Positions 8,530 to 16,131 of a stretch of DNA of 41,349 nt are shown here, one piece after another; the stretch's first letter is position 1, and the number at the start of each line of letters is the position of its first letter. Position numbers and translations under genes: made by a program. Source of the stretch: Hominimerdicola alba 8 (GTDB taxonomy: Bacteria; Bacillota; Clostridia; Oscillospirales; Ruminococcaceae); assembly GCF_000178155.2 (NCBI RefSeq), contig NZ_ADKM02000030.1, positions 1 to 41,349 on the forward strand, written 5' to 3'. The notes beneath the pieces are model-generated. The model saw only the letters and a program-made list of their open reading frames with translations, did no database searches and was not told the DNA's origin.

Positions 8530-9791
8530 TCTTCATCGCCCCCCTTTCTGTCAAGTATAGTCTTTGCCTTGTCTACTGCATCTTTCAGTTCGCGCTTTGC
8601 GGGACAGACATAAGTACACGACCCGCAGCCTATACAAAGGTCGGGGCGCAGCCGCCTGAGTTCGGTGCGTTTTCTCTTTTTGACAGCTTTTTCGATACGC
8701 ATGGGCATCAGTCCTGCGGGACAGGCTTTGGCGCATCTGCCGCAGCGTATGCAGTTCGTCTGACCGCCCACGACTTTCAGACTGCCCTTGCCGCCGCTTT
8801 CCAGCGGTTTCATGAATATCAGTGCAGCGCTGTCGCACTTGCCCAGCGGCAATTCGGGGTCGGTGACGCATCTGCCCGTCATAAGACCGCCGATGACCAG
8901 CTTTTCGGCAGGCAGAAGATTGCCGTCAGCAAAAGCGAAGAGGTCTTTCAGCGGTGTACCTATCGGCGCTTCGACCACGCAAGGTGTTTTTACAAGGTCG
9001 CCGTCAACAGTCACACGCCTTTTTATGAAAGGCATGCCTGTTTCAAAATAGCTTGCTATGAAAGCCACCTCAGAGGGCAGCAGTATCATGACTTTTTTCT
9101 CGGCGGCAGTTTCGTTAGCCTTGATGGGTCTGCCTGCCACATTGTTGACAAGCACCATATCCGCGCCTGCGGGGTGGTCGGGTCTGACCTTTACCACCTC
9201 ACACTTTGGGGCATCAGCGGCGGTCTTCTCCATAGCATCTACTGCTTCCTCACAGTCGGAAGCCACAGCTATGACCGTCTTTTCAATGCCCATCAATCTG
9301 CTTATGAGCGCTATGCCCGCAGTTATCAGCTTTCCGTCATCGAGCATGCACCTGTTCTCAGAAGTGACATACTGCTCGCTTTCCACGCCGTTGACTATGA
9401 GCATATCTGCATCAGCGGCGGCGGATATCTTTTCAGCCGCAGGACAGCCCGACTCACGCACTGCGTTTATGAAACTCTCCCTGTCATCGGCACGCGGCAC
9501 TCTCACAGCGGCATCTTTCTGATTTTCGTCAGCTTTTATGACCACTGCCGTGAAACTGCCGTCATCGGTATCGAACTCTTTTATCTCTTCGACTTTGCCC
9601 GACACCGAAGCATGGGCGGGCAGACTGCCGCCGCAAAGCCTGCTTCCTGTCAGCACCCACTGACCTGCCCTGACCTCAGCAGTGCCGTCTTTGGGCAGCG
9701 GCACTGCCACTCTTTCGGGAGTTGGCAATGCAATAGTCAGACCATTTTCCGTATTCTTTTCCCTATCAAGAAAAATTCCAAATATCTTCAT
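8526..9791 (-). CDS. rnfC: RnfC-like iron-sulfur subunit of an electron transport complex
   Basis: 421 aa from 9791, with TAGGAG at 5 nt. A 16-codon upstream extension would be read out of the repeat array and is not credible. The N-terminal barrel-sandwich part (HASVSGKVEEI) and SLBB-like middle are followed by two ferredoxin-type 4Fe-4S motifs near the C-terminus: CIRCGRCAKACP and CIGCGSCTYVCP. In canonical RnfC a GLGGAGFP glycine loop for flavin/NADH precedes NGAECEPY; here the region reads RESGCPAAEKI then NGVESEQY, so the glycine loop is absent. This suggests altered or lost NADH/FMN binding. The fold assignment is secure; activity is not. Confidence 0.88.
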   Translation of the reverse strand: MKIFGIFLDREKNTENGLTIALPTPERVAVPLPKDGTAEVRAGQWVLTGSRLCGGSLPAHASVSGKVEEIKEFDTDDGSFTAVVIKADENQKDAAVRVPRADDRESFINAVRESGCPAAEKISAAADADMLIVNGVESEQYVTSENRCMLDDGKLITAGIALISRLMGIEKTVIAVASDCEEAVDAMEKTAADAPKCEVVKVRPDHPAGADMVLVNNVAGRPIKANETAAEKKVMILLPSEVAFIASYFETGMPFIKRRVTVDGDLVKTPCVVEAPIGTPLKDLFAFADGNLLPAEKLVIGGLMTGRCVTDPELPLGKCDSAALIFMKPLESGGKGSLKVVGGQTNCIRCGRCAKACPAGLMPMRIEKAVKKRKRTELRRLRPDLCIGCGSCTYVCPAKRELKDAVDKAKTILDRKGGDEE

Positions 9792-9800
9792 TTCTGCTCC

Positions 9801-9925
9801 TATCTTGAATGGGGGCGAAGCCCCCATACCCCCACGCAAGCCTTTTTGCGCGTTAGGCTTGACGCTTCGTTCGCAAAACGCCCCTACGGGTCGTTTTGTT
9901 CACTACGGTCAAGGCGCAAAAAGCT
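9801..9925. repeat. Nested-hairpin repeat, unit A
   Basis: Opens with TATCTTGAA and the hairpin TGGGGGCGAAGCCCCCA. Then comes a long stem: CTTTTTGCGC (9842-9851) with GCGCAAAAAG (9914-9923), and CTTGAC (9858-9863) with GTCAAG (9908-9913). The inner hairpin CAAAACG (9874-9880) with CGTTTTG (9892-9898) has CCC-TAC-GGG at its tip. A 43-bp core (9864-9906) is identical to unit C. Confidence 0.8.
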
Positions 9926-9965
9926 CTTGCTCTTTGGCATGTTTTTCGGGCTTTGCCTTGTTACT

Positions 9966-10095
9966 TATCTTAAATGGGGGCGAAGCCCCCAAGCCCCCAA
10001 CGCGAGACTTTTGCGCTTCTGCCGACTTTGGCTTTCCGCTCACTCTGCGCCCTACAGTAGCGCCGTTCACTCCAAGCCAAAAGGCGCAAAAGCTC
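9966..10095. repeat. Nested-hairpin repeat, unit B
   Basis: Opens with the same TATCTTAAA plus GGGGGCGAAGCCCCC hairpin as unit A. Stems: CTTTTGCGC (10008-10016) with GCGCAAAAG (10084-10092), TTTGGCTT (10027-10034) with AAGCCAAA (10074-10081), and GCGC (10047-10050) with GCGC (10060-10063). TTCACT after the inner hairpin is shared with units A and C although the stem sequences differ. Confidence 0.78.
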
Positions 10096-10125
10096 TCGCT
10101 CTTTGGCACTATTTTATTTTTTTGT

Positions 10126-10260
10126 GAATGGGGGCTGACTCGCCCCCAAGCCCCAAACATCAGCTTTGCTGATGTTGCGCTCCGCCGCGCCCGAAGGGTT
10201 ATCGCTTCGTTCGCAAAACGCCCCTACGGGTCGTTTTGTTCACTACCGCGATAACGGGGC
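10126..10260. repeat. Nested-hairpin repeat, unit C
   Basis: Opens with TGGGGGC-TGACTC-GCCCCCA, has a side hairpin AACATCAGC (10156-10164) with GCTGATGTT (10168-10176), then an outer stem GTTATCGC (10198-10205) with GCGATAAC (10248-10255) enclosing the core identical to unit A (10204-10246). Period between units is about 155-165 bp. The tail 10261-10345 shows no gene. Confidence 0.78.
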
Positions 10261-10345
10261 ACGGGTCGAACGGCGGTGGCAAGCCCCCGCCCTACAATTG
10301 AAAACGCATTCTTCCGAAACGCGCGAAACTTGCGCCCATGTCAAT

Positions 10346-10374
10346 AATTATGAATTGTGAATTATGAATTATAA
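10346..10374. repeat. Short AT-rich tandem repeat
   Basis: Three imperfect copies of an AATTATGAATT-like unit, overlapping the stop codon of the pseudouridine synthase gene. The function is unknown. Confidence 0.5.
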
Positions 10375-11199
10375 AAGCTGTTTTGTTTGAACTGTTACAA
10401 GTCTGCCGTTTTCGGGGGAAACAAAGGTTATCTCGCCGCACATGAGCGCCTGACCTTTTCGTTTGGTACAGTCGCCGCCGTAGAGTTCATCACCTATCAG
10501 CGGAAGCCCTATATGCGCCATATGCACCCTTATCTGATGGGTGCGCCCTGTTTCAAGTATGAATTTCACCAGTGCGCAGTCATCACGCCTTTCTGTGACC
10601 TGCCAGCAGGTGGCGGCGAACTTTCCGTCAGCCCTGACACAGCGCAGTATCACCGACTCGCGCTCTCTTGCAATGGGTGCGCAGACTCTTCCGCCGCTTA
10701 GTTTTGTGGGCGGTATCAGCCCCATATAGACCTTGCTTATACTGCCTTGCAAAGCGTTGGCGGCAAACCTTGTTTTCGCCACGCAGACACAGCCTGCGGT
10801 ATCGCGGTCAAGCCTGTTTACCGCCCTGAAAGTCATGCCCTTACAGCGTTGCGCAAAGGCATTAGCCAGTGTATCGCCCCTGTGGTTTATCGACTCATGT
10901 ACAGGCATATTTGCGGGCTTGTCGAAAACTATAACATCGCTGTCCTCATAAAGAACGGGTACTTTCAGTTCCGGATTTGGGTCGGGGCAGGACTGTTCGG
11001 GTTCACAAAGCTGTACTTTCTGCCCTGTACAGACTGTCACTGTCACCCTGACAGCATCGCCGTCAAGAGTTATGCCGCCGCAAAGTTTCAGCTTTGTCAG
11101 CAGTCTGCGCGAAACACCTCTTCCGCGAAGCATATCTTTAAGTGTCAGACCGTTTTCTTTCTCGGTGACGGTCAGCGTTCTCACTGATACTTCTTCCAT
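10369..11199 (-). CDS. RluA/RluD-family RNA pseudouridine synthase
   Basis: Isomerises uridine to pseudouridine in rRNA or tRNA. 276 aa: an S4-like N-terminal part (about 20-65, RRLLTKLKLCGGITLDG) then the synthase domain with the catalytic Asp in AVNRLDRDTAGCV, and ETGRTHQIRVHMAHIGLPL and LIGDELYGG near the end. The ATG at 11199 lies 19 bp inside the upstream membrane-protein gene; an in-frame GTG at 11184 overlapping that gene's stop as GTGA, with GGAAG before it, is an equally good start. The target position cannot be told from the sequence. Confidence 0.9.
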   Translation of the reverse strand: MEEVSVRTLTVTEKENGLTLKDMLRGRGVSRRLLTKLKLCGGITLDGDAVRVTVTVCTGQKVQLCEPEQSCPDPNPELKVPVLYEDSDVIVFDKPANMPVHESINHRGDTLANAFAQRCKGMTFRAVNRLDRDTAGCVCVAKTRFAANALQGSISKVYMGLIPPTKLSGGRVCAPIARERESVILRCVRADGKFAATCWQVTERRDDCALVKFILETGRTHQIRVHMAHIGLPLIGDELYGGDCTKRKGQALMCGEITFVSPENGRLVTVQTKQLL

Positions 11200-12014
11200 C
11201 GCTTTATCATACCCGGAAGTCTGTCATTGTTTTTCTCGCCCAGCATCTCTGACATGAACAGTGCGTAGCTTACCTTAAAATATGGGTACACCAGAAAGAA
11301 AGGATACACCAGAAGCATCGCAGGCACAAATCTGACAAAATAGAACAGAAACGACAGGTAGCGCATATGTCTGCCCTCCATCATTTTTACCGACTGGTCA
11401 CAGGCATCAAAGATGTTTGCGCGGGGATTCAGCGCCATTATATAAGGTGTCAGCGCCAGCGAGATAAAGAACCTTACCGACACGAAAGTCCACACAGCGG
11501 TCATGCTGAGGCAGGCGGTCAGTGCAAACAGCGCCCCCGATGTAAGTTCGTTGAGGGTTATCTCCCTCGCCCAATAGTATATGCCGTAAGAAGTCAGCAG
11601 CCCCGGCGTTATTACAGTCAGCTTTATGAACAGCTGTATCAGCGAAGCGTAGAATGCGCCGCTGTAAAAGCTGACCGAATGGGCGCTTATGTACATCTTT
11701 GTTTCACTCATCCGGTTTCCGATTGCGACATCGAGGAAAAGTCTTCTCGCAAGACCGAAACAGGGTGCTATCAGTGCAAATTCGACTATCGTCTTGCTTA
11801 TCCAGAAAAGCCATGTGGAGTTTCTGCCTGCCAGAAGTTCAGCCCGACTGTACAGCCATGTGTGACCCATACTGCGAAGCGAGAGATACAGCGTTGATTC
11901 ACACAGCACCAGCAATGCCGCCAGCGAAAACTGGAAAACCATCAGCGATACGCAGTCACCGCTGTTCAGCGCAAGCCGCTTTGCGGCGGTATGCCTTATA
12001 TCTTTATAGTCCAT
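11181..12014 (-). CDS. Polytopic membrane protein, DUF975-like
   Basis: 277 aa from the ATG at 12014 (GAGGTGA at about 6 nt; an in-frame GTG at 12023 overlaps that SD). About six hydrophobic helices: near 25-45, 70-90, 115-140, 155-185, 190-205 and 235-255. The N-terminus (MDYKDIRHTAAKRLA) and topology recall DUF975 family proteins of Firmicutes, whose role is not established. It overlaps the downstream pseudouridine synthase gene, so the two are probably co-transcribed. Confidence 0.75.
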   Translation of the reverse strand: MDYKDIRHTAAKRLALNSGDCVSLMVFQFSLAALLVLCESTLYLSLRSMGHTWLYSRAELLAGRNSTWLFWISKTIVEFALIAPCFGLARRLFLDVAIGNRMSETKMYISAHSVSFYSGAFYASLIQLFIKLTVITPGLLTSYGIYYWAREITLNELTSGALFALTACLSMTAVWTFVSVRFFISLALTPYIMALNPRANIFDACDQSVKMMEGRHMRYLSFLFYFVRFVPAMLLVYPFFLVYPYFKVSYALFMSEMLGEKNNDRLPGMIKRWKKYQ

Positions 12015-12069
12015 GTGGGTCACCTCTTTTTTATGCAGTCAGATATCTTTTGTATACTATATATAATAC

Positions 12070-12128
12070 GTGACTATCCATTCAGCACACCATCTGAAAA
12101 TGTTATGCTAAACAGTATGATCGGGCGC
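12070..12128 (+). mobile_element. Degenerate left part of the miniature element
   Basis: GTGACTATCC, CAGCACACCA and CTGAAAATG match the first about 60 bp of the element at 13365 with scattered differences. The right end is not recognisable. It is an older copy lying just before the intact copy at 12203. Confidence 0.55.
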
Positions 12129-12202
12129 TGCATATATTCACCGTCTTAACGGAGATCAAATTTGTCATCGTTACGCTTATGCGTATCTCTGCATTTTCTA
12201 AT

Positions 12203-12314
12203 ATGACTATTCCTTTAGTACACCAACTAAAAATGCGGTAAACAAAAGGATATACGCCAAAAAACTTAAGTTATGTATAGCCGCTGTTTTTGTGGTGTGT
12301 CAGCGGGACAACCA
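12203..12314 (+). mobile_element. Miniature inverted-repeat element, copy 2
   Basis: 112 bp, from ATGACTATTCCTTTAGTACA to GCGGGACAACCA. It is flanked by an 11-bp direct repeat CATTTTCTAAT (12192-12202 and 12315-12325), which fits a target-site duplication. It is shorter than the 13365 copy by a block in the middle. It lies downstream of the XRE gene. Confidence 0.8.
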
Positions 12315-12368
12315 CATTTTCTAATGATCGAATTCCGACCACCCGATCATGCAAGGCTTGAAATATCT

Positions 12369-13034
12369 TTACTTATGTGTTATAATAGACATAAATTCTT
12401 CCTTGTCACCGATGGGCAGCTTGGCATCTTTTGAATTGCTCAGCATATGCTCACATTCTGCGATGAATGCCCGAAGTTCGGGGTTCTTTTCGGGTGGTAA
12501 CTCGAAATGGCTGGCATTTATGCTGTGGCTGGCACGTATAAAGCGTGCGATATTGTTCGGGGCGGCAAGAAGAATGTTCTTTACCCGCTCCATAGCTTCA
12601 TCAAAGCTGAGTGAGAACAGTTTATCGCTGTTGCGGGGGTTTTCGCGGTAGATGGTGCGGAATATCATATACACAACCAGCTTGAGGCAGTTATCCGTAC
12701 CTGCCACCAGCGCATCCGAGCGGCTTTTGCCCACCAGCATGCTGAGCAGTTCAAGGCTTATGTCAGTACTGCCGCCTGACGGGAAATCGCTCAGGTTATA
12801 ATCCCTTGTTTCACTGCCGAATATCATGTCATACGGCACTTTATAGTACCTTATCAGTGAGATTATCTGTGCAGTGCAGGCAGATTTCTGACCGCGTTCG
12901 AGCGATGACAGAAACGACTGGGAAATGCCTGTTGCTTCTGCCGCCTGCTTCTGGGTAATGCCCATAAGGAGTCTGACACCTCTGAGGCGTTCACCGACTT
13001 CCTTAAGATACTGCTGACTTTTTTCAACGTTCAT
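12369..13034 (-). CDS. XRE-family helix-turn-helix transcriptional regulator
   Basis: 221 aa from the ATG at 13034, with GGGAG about 12 nt upstream, a little far. The HTH_3 domain is at about 10-70 (LRGVRLLMGITQKQAAEATG, ISQSFLSSLERGQKSA). The remaining about 150 residues are mostly helical and not recognised; they may bind a ligand or partner. It has its own promoter in a divergent intergenic region shared with the interrupted gene at 13272, so that gene could be a target or the regulator self-controlled; this is inference. Confidence 0.88.
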   Translation of the reverse strand: MNVEKSQQYLKEVGERLRGVRLLMGITQKQAAEATGISQSFLSSLERGQKSACTAQIISLIRYYKVPYDMIFGSETRDYNLSDFPSGGSTDISLELLSMLVGKSRSDALVAGTDNCLKLVVYMIFRTIYRENPRNSDKLFSLSFDEAMERVKNILLAAPNNIARFIRASHSINASHFELPPEKNPELRAFIAECEHMLSNSKDAKLPIGDKEEFMSIITHK

Positions 13035-13163
13035 TATAAAATTCAACTCCCGAAATGATGTTAAGGATATTGCTGTGATATTGATAGCAAACAGCGCCGC
13101 AGGCGGTATGTTCACTACAGTAGTAAAGTCTTATTGTATACTGCGGGATATTCCCACATTTAC

Positions 13164-13192
13164 ATTATACATCAATTTTACCTGTTTGTAAA
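13164..13192 (-). promoter_or_regulatory. Promoter of the XRE regulator
   Basis: Minus strand TTTACA (13187-13192), 17 bp, TATAAT (13164-13169), about 130 bp before the start codon. Confidence 0.6.
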
Positions 13193-13221
13193 GGGAAAAG
13201 TCATAATTTTTATCAAATGAA

Positions 13222-13230
13222 TGTTATAAT
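13222..13230 (+). promoter_or_regulatory. Extended -10 promoter of the interrupted gene
   Basis: TGTTATAAT is an extended -10 with a perfect TATAAT, 41 bp before the ATG of the split gene. No good -35 box is present. Confidence 0.5.
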
Positions 13231-13271
13231 ATGGAAAAGCCGCTCTGACCATAAGACCGTGAGGGGGAACT

Positions 13272-13739
13272 ATGAGCGCAAAAGAAGTTTTTATCGGAAG
13301 ATCGTTATACCAAATGCCCGACAGTGTACCGAATGAGCAGGGTGACATGGTACTTTTAAAAATATGACTATCCCTTTAGCACACCAGCTGAAAATGCTGT
13401 AAACAAAAGGATAATTGAGCGCCCATACGCCAACCACCTTAAGTTCTGTAAAACCGCCGTTTTTGTGGTGTGTCAGCGGGATAACCACGTTTAAAAATAA
13501 GGTGTTTCGGTCCGCCGGAAACAGAGGATCGGGGCATAGATGCCGACGGCAGGTTCTACGAGGAATACTGCCGGTGTGAAGATGATCTATACAAAGACGA
13601 AAATTGCCGCAAATATATCACAAAAGAAGAGATGGCAGAAAGAATAAGAAGCGTGCAGGTAATGTTTGAAAGATCGGGTCGATCCGAATGGGCTGAGATC
13701 TATAAAAAATTACTTTACGAGCTTAATATGCGGGAATAA
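13272..13739 (+). pseudogene. Small gene of unknown function split by a miniature element
   Basis: The start at 13272 has GAGGGGG at 4 nt. Reading runs 31 codons (MSAKEVFIGRSLYQMPDSVP...) and stops at the TGA formed by the first bases of the element (13365-13367). After the element the frame resumes and runs to TAA at 13737-13739 (...YITKEEMAERIRSVQVMF... ending YELNMRE). Deleting the element plus one copy of the flanking 10-bp repeat (13365-13499, 135 bp) joins VLLKI to RCFGPP in one frame, giving 110 aa, charged and helical towards the end with four Cys. I do not recognise the family. Confidence 0.85.
13365..13489 (+). mobile_element. Miniature inverted-repeat element, copy 3, inserted in a gene
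   Basis: 125 bp, starting TGACTATCCCTTTAGCACAC and ending GTGTCAGCGGGATAACCACG. The ends are imperfect inverted repeats. The 10-bp direct repeat TTTAAAAATA flanks it exactly (13355-13364 and 13490-13499). It contains no plausible gene and interrupts a reading frame. The size, ends, target duplication and absence of a transposase gene are those of a non-autonomous element (MITE). Confidence 0.9.
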
Positions 13740-13841
13740 AAGGGAATATCTGCTTTGATGTTTTCTTTGCCTGCTTTTGATAAATGCACATCGGACACGA
13801 TACGATATATAAGTAAAATTTTCTTGTAAGGAGAATGTTAA

Positions 13842-14483
13842 ATGAAAGGATACAGAATAGCATTCATACGACACGGTATGACAGAAGCTAACGAGGACGG
13901 CAGGTACATCGGCACGACTGACCTGCCGCTGAGCAGTCTGGGGGCGCAGGAACTTTTTGACAAGCTGGAAACTCTGGATTACCCGAATCCGCAGAAAGTC
14001 TACATATCGCCGCTAAAAAGGTGCAAGCAGACGGCGGGGATACTCTACCCCAACTGCTACACTGTTGAACTGGACGAACTCAGAGAGATGGATTTCGGGG
14101 CTTTTGAGAACAAGAAAGCAGAAGACCTGATGGACACTCCCGAATACAAGCAGTACATAAAGGGCGGGCTTGATAACCCTCCTCCCGGAGGTGAGTCGGC
14201 GCGGGAGATGGTCAACAGGTGCTATGAAGCCATAAAGATAATCATTTCGGACATGATGTATGAGGGTCTGACTTCGGCGGCGGTAGTGACACACGGCGGC
14301 ATAATCATGAATATGCTCAGCTGTTTCGGTGTGCCGAAGAGAAAGCCGATGGAATTCGCCTGCGATTTCGGTGAGGGCTTTGAGGTGCTGGTGACGGCTT
14401 CGATGTGGCAGAGGTCGGAGGCTTTCGAGATACTGGGCAGATATCCTGACGGCAACATGGGGTTTGCTGACGAAGAGGAGTGA
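13842..14483 (+). CDS. Histidine phosphatase family protein (phosphoglycerate mutase-like)
   Basis: 213 aa. The catalytic histidine is in FIRHGMTEANEDGRYIG, the second histidine in VVTHGGIIMNML, and the acid glutamate probably in LREMDFGAFENK. AAGGAG lies 7 nt before the ATG. The family includes phosphoglycerate mutases and alpha-ribazole phosphatase (CobC); the short length and RYIGTTDLPLS resemble the CobC/PhoE side, but no cobalamin gene is near, so the substrate is open. Confidence 0.88.
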   Translation: MKGYRIAFIRHGMTEANEDGRYIGTTDLPLSSLGAQELFDKLETLDYPNPQKVYISPLKRCKQTAGILYPNCYTVELDELREMDFGAFENKKAEDLMDTPEYKQYIKGGLDNPPPGGESAREMVNRCYEAIKIIISDMMYEGLTSAAVVTHGGIIMNMLSCFGVPKRKPMEFACDFGEGFEVLVTASMWQRSEAFEILGRYPDGNMGFADEEE

Positions 14484-14625
14484 GGGGCGCTGTGTGCGCA
14501 GCTTCGGCATGATGAGAAAACTGACCGCTGTAAGGCTGTTATTCTCCCGCCGCAGGTATGGCGATGAGATATTCTGCGGTGTGCGGTGAGAGTCAGGCAT
14601 ATACTATTGATATATACGGCGGTAC

Positions 14626-14654
14626 TTGACAAATCATGCAATAAATGGTACACT
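14626..14654 (+). promoter_or_regulatory. Sigma-A promoter of serS
   Basis: TTGACA (14626-14631), 17 bp, TACACT (14649-14654); the predicted start leaves a leader of about 45 nt, too short for a T-box. Confidence 0.8.
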
Positions 14655-14705
14655 ATAAGTTGATAAATTTCGGGCTTTCGCCCAACGTATAAAGGAGTAG
14701 TAGAT

Positions 14706-15995
14706 ATGATAGATATCAAGCTGATTAGAACCGAACCTGAACTGGTCAAGGAGAATATACGCAAGAAATTTCAGGACGAAAAGCTGGTGCTGGTGGACGA
14801 GGTAGCTGAGTTCGACAAGGAGTACAGAGCCGCAAGAACAAGGGCTGACGAACTGAGAAACCAGAGAAATGTCAAGAGCAAGCAGATAGGCGCTCTGATG
14901 GGCAAGGGTCAGAAGGACGAGGCTGAGAAGGTCAAGGCTGAGGTAAATGCTATGGCTAAGGAACTGGCTGACCTGGAAGTTAAGGAAGAAGAACTGGAAG
15001 GCAAGATACGCGAGAGAATGCTGGTGATACCGAACATCATCGATGAGAGCGTGCCGATAGGCAAGGACGACAGCGAGAATGTCGAGATAGAGAAGTTCGG
15101 TGAGCCTGTTGTGCCTGATTTTGAGGTACCATATCACGTTGACATAATGGAAACTTTTGACGGCATCGACCTTGATGCGGCAAGAGAAACTTCGGGCAAC
15201 GGCTTCTACTATCTTAAGGGCGATATCGCAAGACTGCATTCGGCTATACTGTCTTATGCAAGAGATTTCATGATAGACAGGGGCTTTACATACTATGTTC
15301 CTCCTTTTATGATAAGATCGAGCGTTGTTACAGGCGTTATGAGCTTCGCTGAGATGGAGAACATGATGTACAAGATAGAGGGTGAAGACCTGTATCTGAT
15401 CGGCACTTCCGAGCATTCGATGATAGGCAAGTTCATCAAGACCACTCTGCCTGAGGCACAACTGCCCCAGACACTTACCAGCTACTCGCCATGTTTCCGC
15501 AAGGAGGTAGGTGCTCACGGCATCGAGGAGAGAGGTGTATACCGTATACACCAGTTCGAGAAGCAGGAGATGATAGTTGTCTGCAAGCCTGAGGACAGCA
15601 AGGCATGGTATGACAAGCTGTGGCAGAACTCTGTTGACTTCTTCCGTTCGCTGGACATACCTGTAAGGACACTGGAGTGCTGTTCGGGCGATCTGGCTGA
15701 CCTTAAGGTGAAGAGCTGTGACGTTGAGGCGTGGTCGCCAAGACAGAAGAAGTACTTTGAGGTAGGTTCCTGCTCAAATCTGGGCGATGCACAGGCAAGA
15801 AGGCTCCAGATAAGAGTTAAGGGCGAGGACGGCAGCAAGTACTTTGCTCACACCCTGAACAACACCGTTGTTGCACCTCCGAGAATGCTGATAGCGTTCC
15901 TTGAGAACAACCTCAACGGTGACGGCACTGTATCTATCCCCGAACCCCTGAGAATGTACATGGGCGGCAAGGACAAGCTGGTGCCTACTAAGTAA
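14706..15995 (+). CDS. serS: Seryl-tRNA synthetase
   Basis: 429 aa class II synthetase charging tRNA-Ser (and tRNA-Sec where present). The N-terminal long coiled-coil arm (about 1-105, rich in Lys/Glu) binds the tRNA variable arm. The catalytic core has motif 2 FRKEVGAHGIEERGVYRIHQFEKQEM-type residues (around 265-290) and motif 3 NNTVVAPPRMLIAFLENN near the end. AAAGGAG lies 8 nt upstream of the ATG. It has its own promoter and terminator; no T-box is visible. Confidence 0.97.
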   Translation: MIDIKLIRTEPELVKENIRKKFQDEKLVLVDEVAEFDKEYRAARTRADELRNQRNVKSKQIGALMGKGQKDEAEKVKAEVNAMAKELADLEVKEEELEGKIRERMLVIPNIIDESVPIGKDDSENVEIEKFGEPVVPDFEVPYHVDIMETFDGIDLDAARETSGNGFYYLKGDIARLHSAILSYARDFMIDRGFTYYVPPFMIRSSVVTGVMSFAEMENMMYKIEGEDLYLIGTSEHSMIGKFIKTTLPEAQLPQTLTSYSPCFRKEVGAHGIEERGVYRIHQFEKQEMIVVCKPEDSKAWYDKLWQNSVDFFRSLDIPVRTLECCSGDLADLKVKSCDVEAWSPRQKKYFEVGSCSNLGDAQARRLQIRVKGEDGSKYFAHTLNNTVVAPPRMLIAFLENNLNGDGTVSIPEPLRMYMGGKDKLVPTK

Positions 15996-16016
15996 GAGAT
16001 ATTAAAAAAGTCATTG

Positions 16017-16054
16017 ACTCGCTGCACTATGTACGGTGGTGCGGCGAGTTTTTT
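16017..16054 (+). terminator. Terminator of serS
   Basis: ACTCGCTGCAC pairs with GTGCGGCGAGT (one G-U) and is followed by TTTTT. Confidence 0.85.
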
Positions 16055-16131
16055 GAGGATAAGTTATACTTTCGGGCGCTGATGCCGTATTTCAGCAGCA
16101 CCCGATACTTTTTGCTGGGAGAGCAGACCAC

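Noticed and set aside
9792-9839. N-terminal extension of RnfC by 16 codons
   Set aside because: It would be read from the hairpin repeat (GGGGGCGAAGCCCCC) and the internal ATG at 9791 has a proper SD.
10346-10374. AT-rich short repeats as a possible CRISPR
   Set aside because: Units are too short, with no spacers and no cas gene nearby.
13291-13488. A 65-codon minus-strand frame
   Set aside because: It lies almost wholly within the miniature element and similar frames are not kept in the other copies.
14634-15551. A 305-codon open frame antisense to serS
   Set aside because: serS is certain; the antisense frame has no SD and no recognisable domain.
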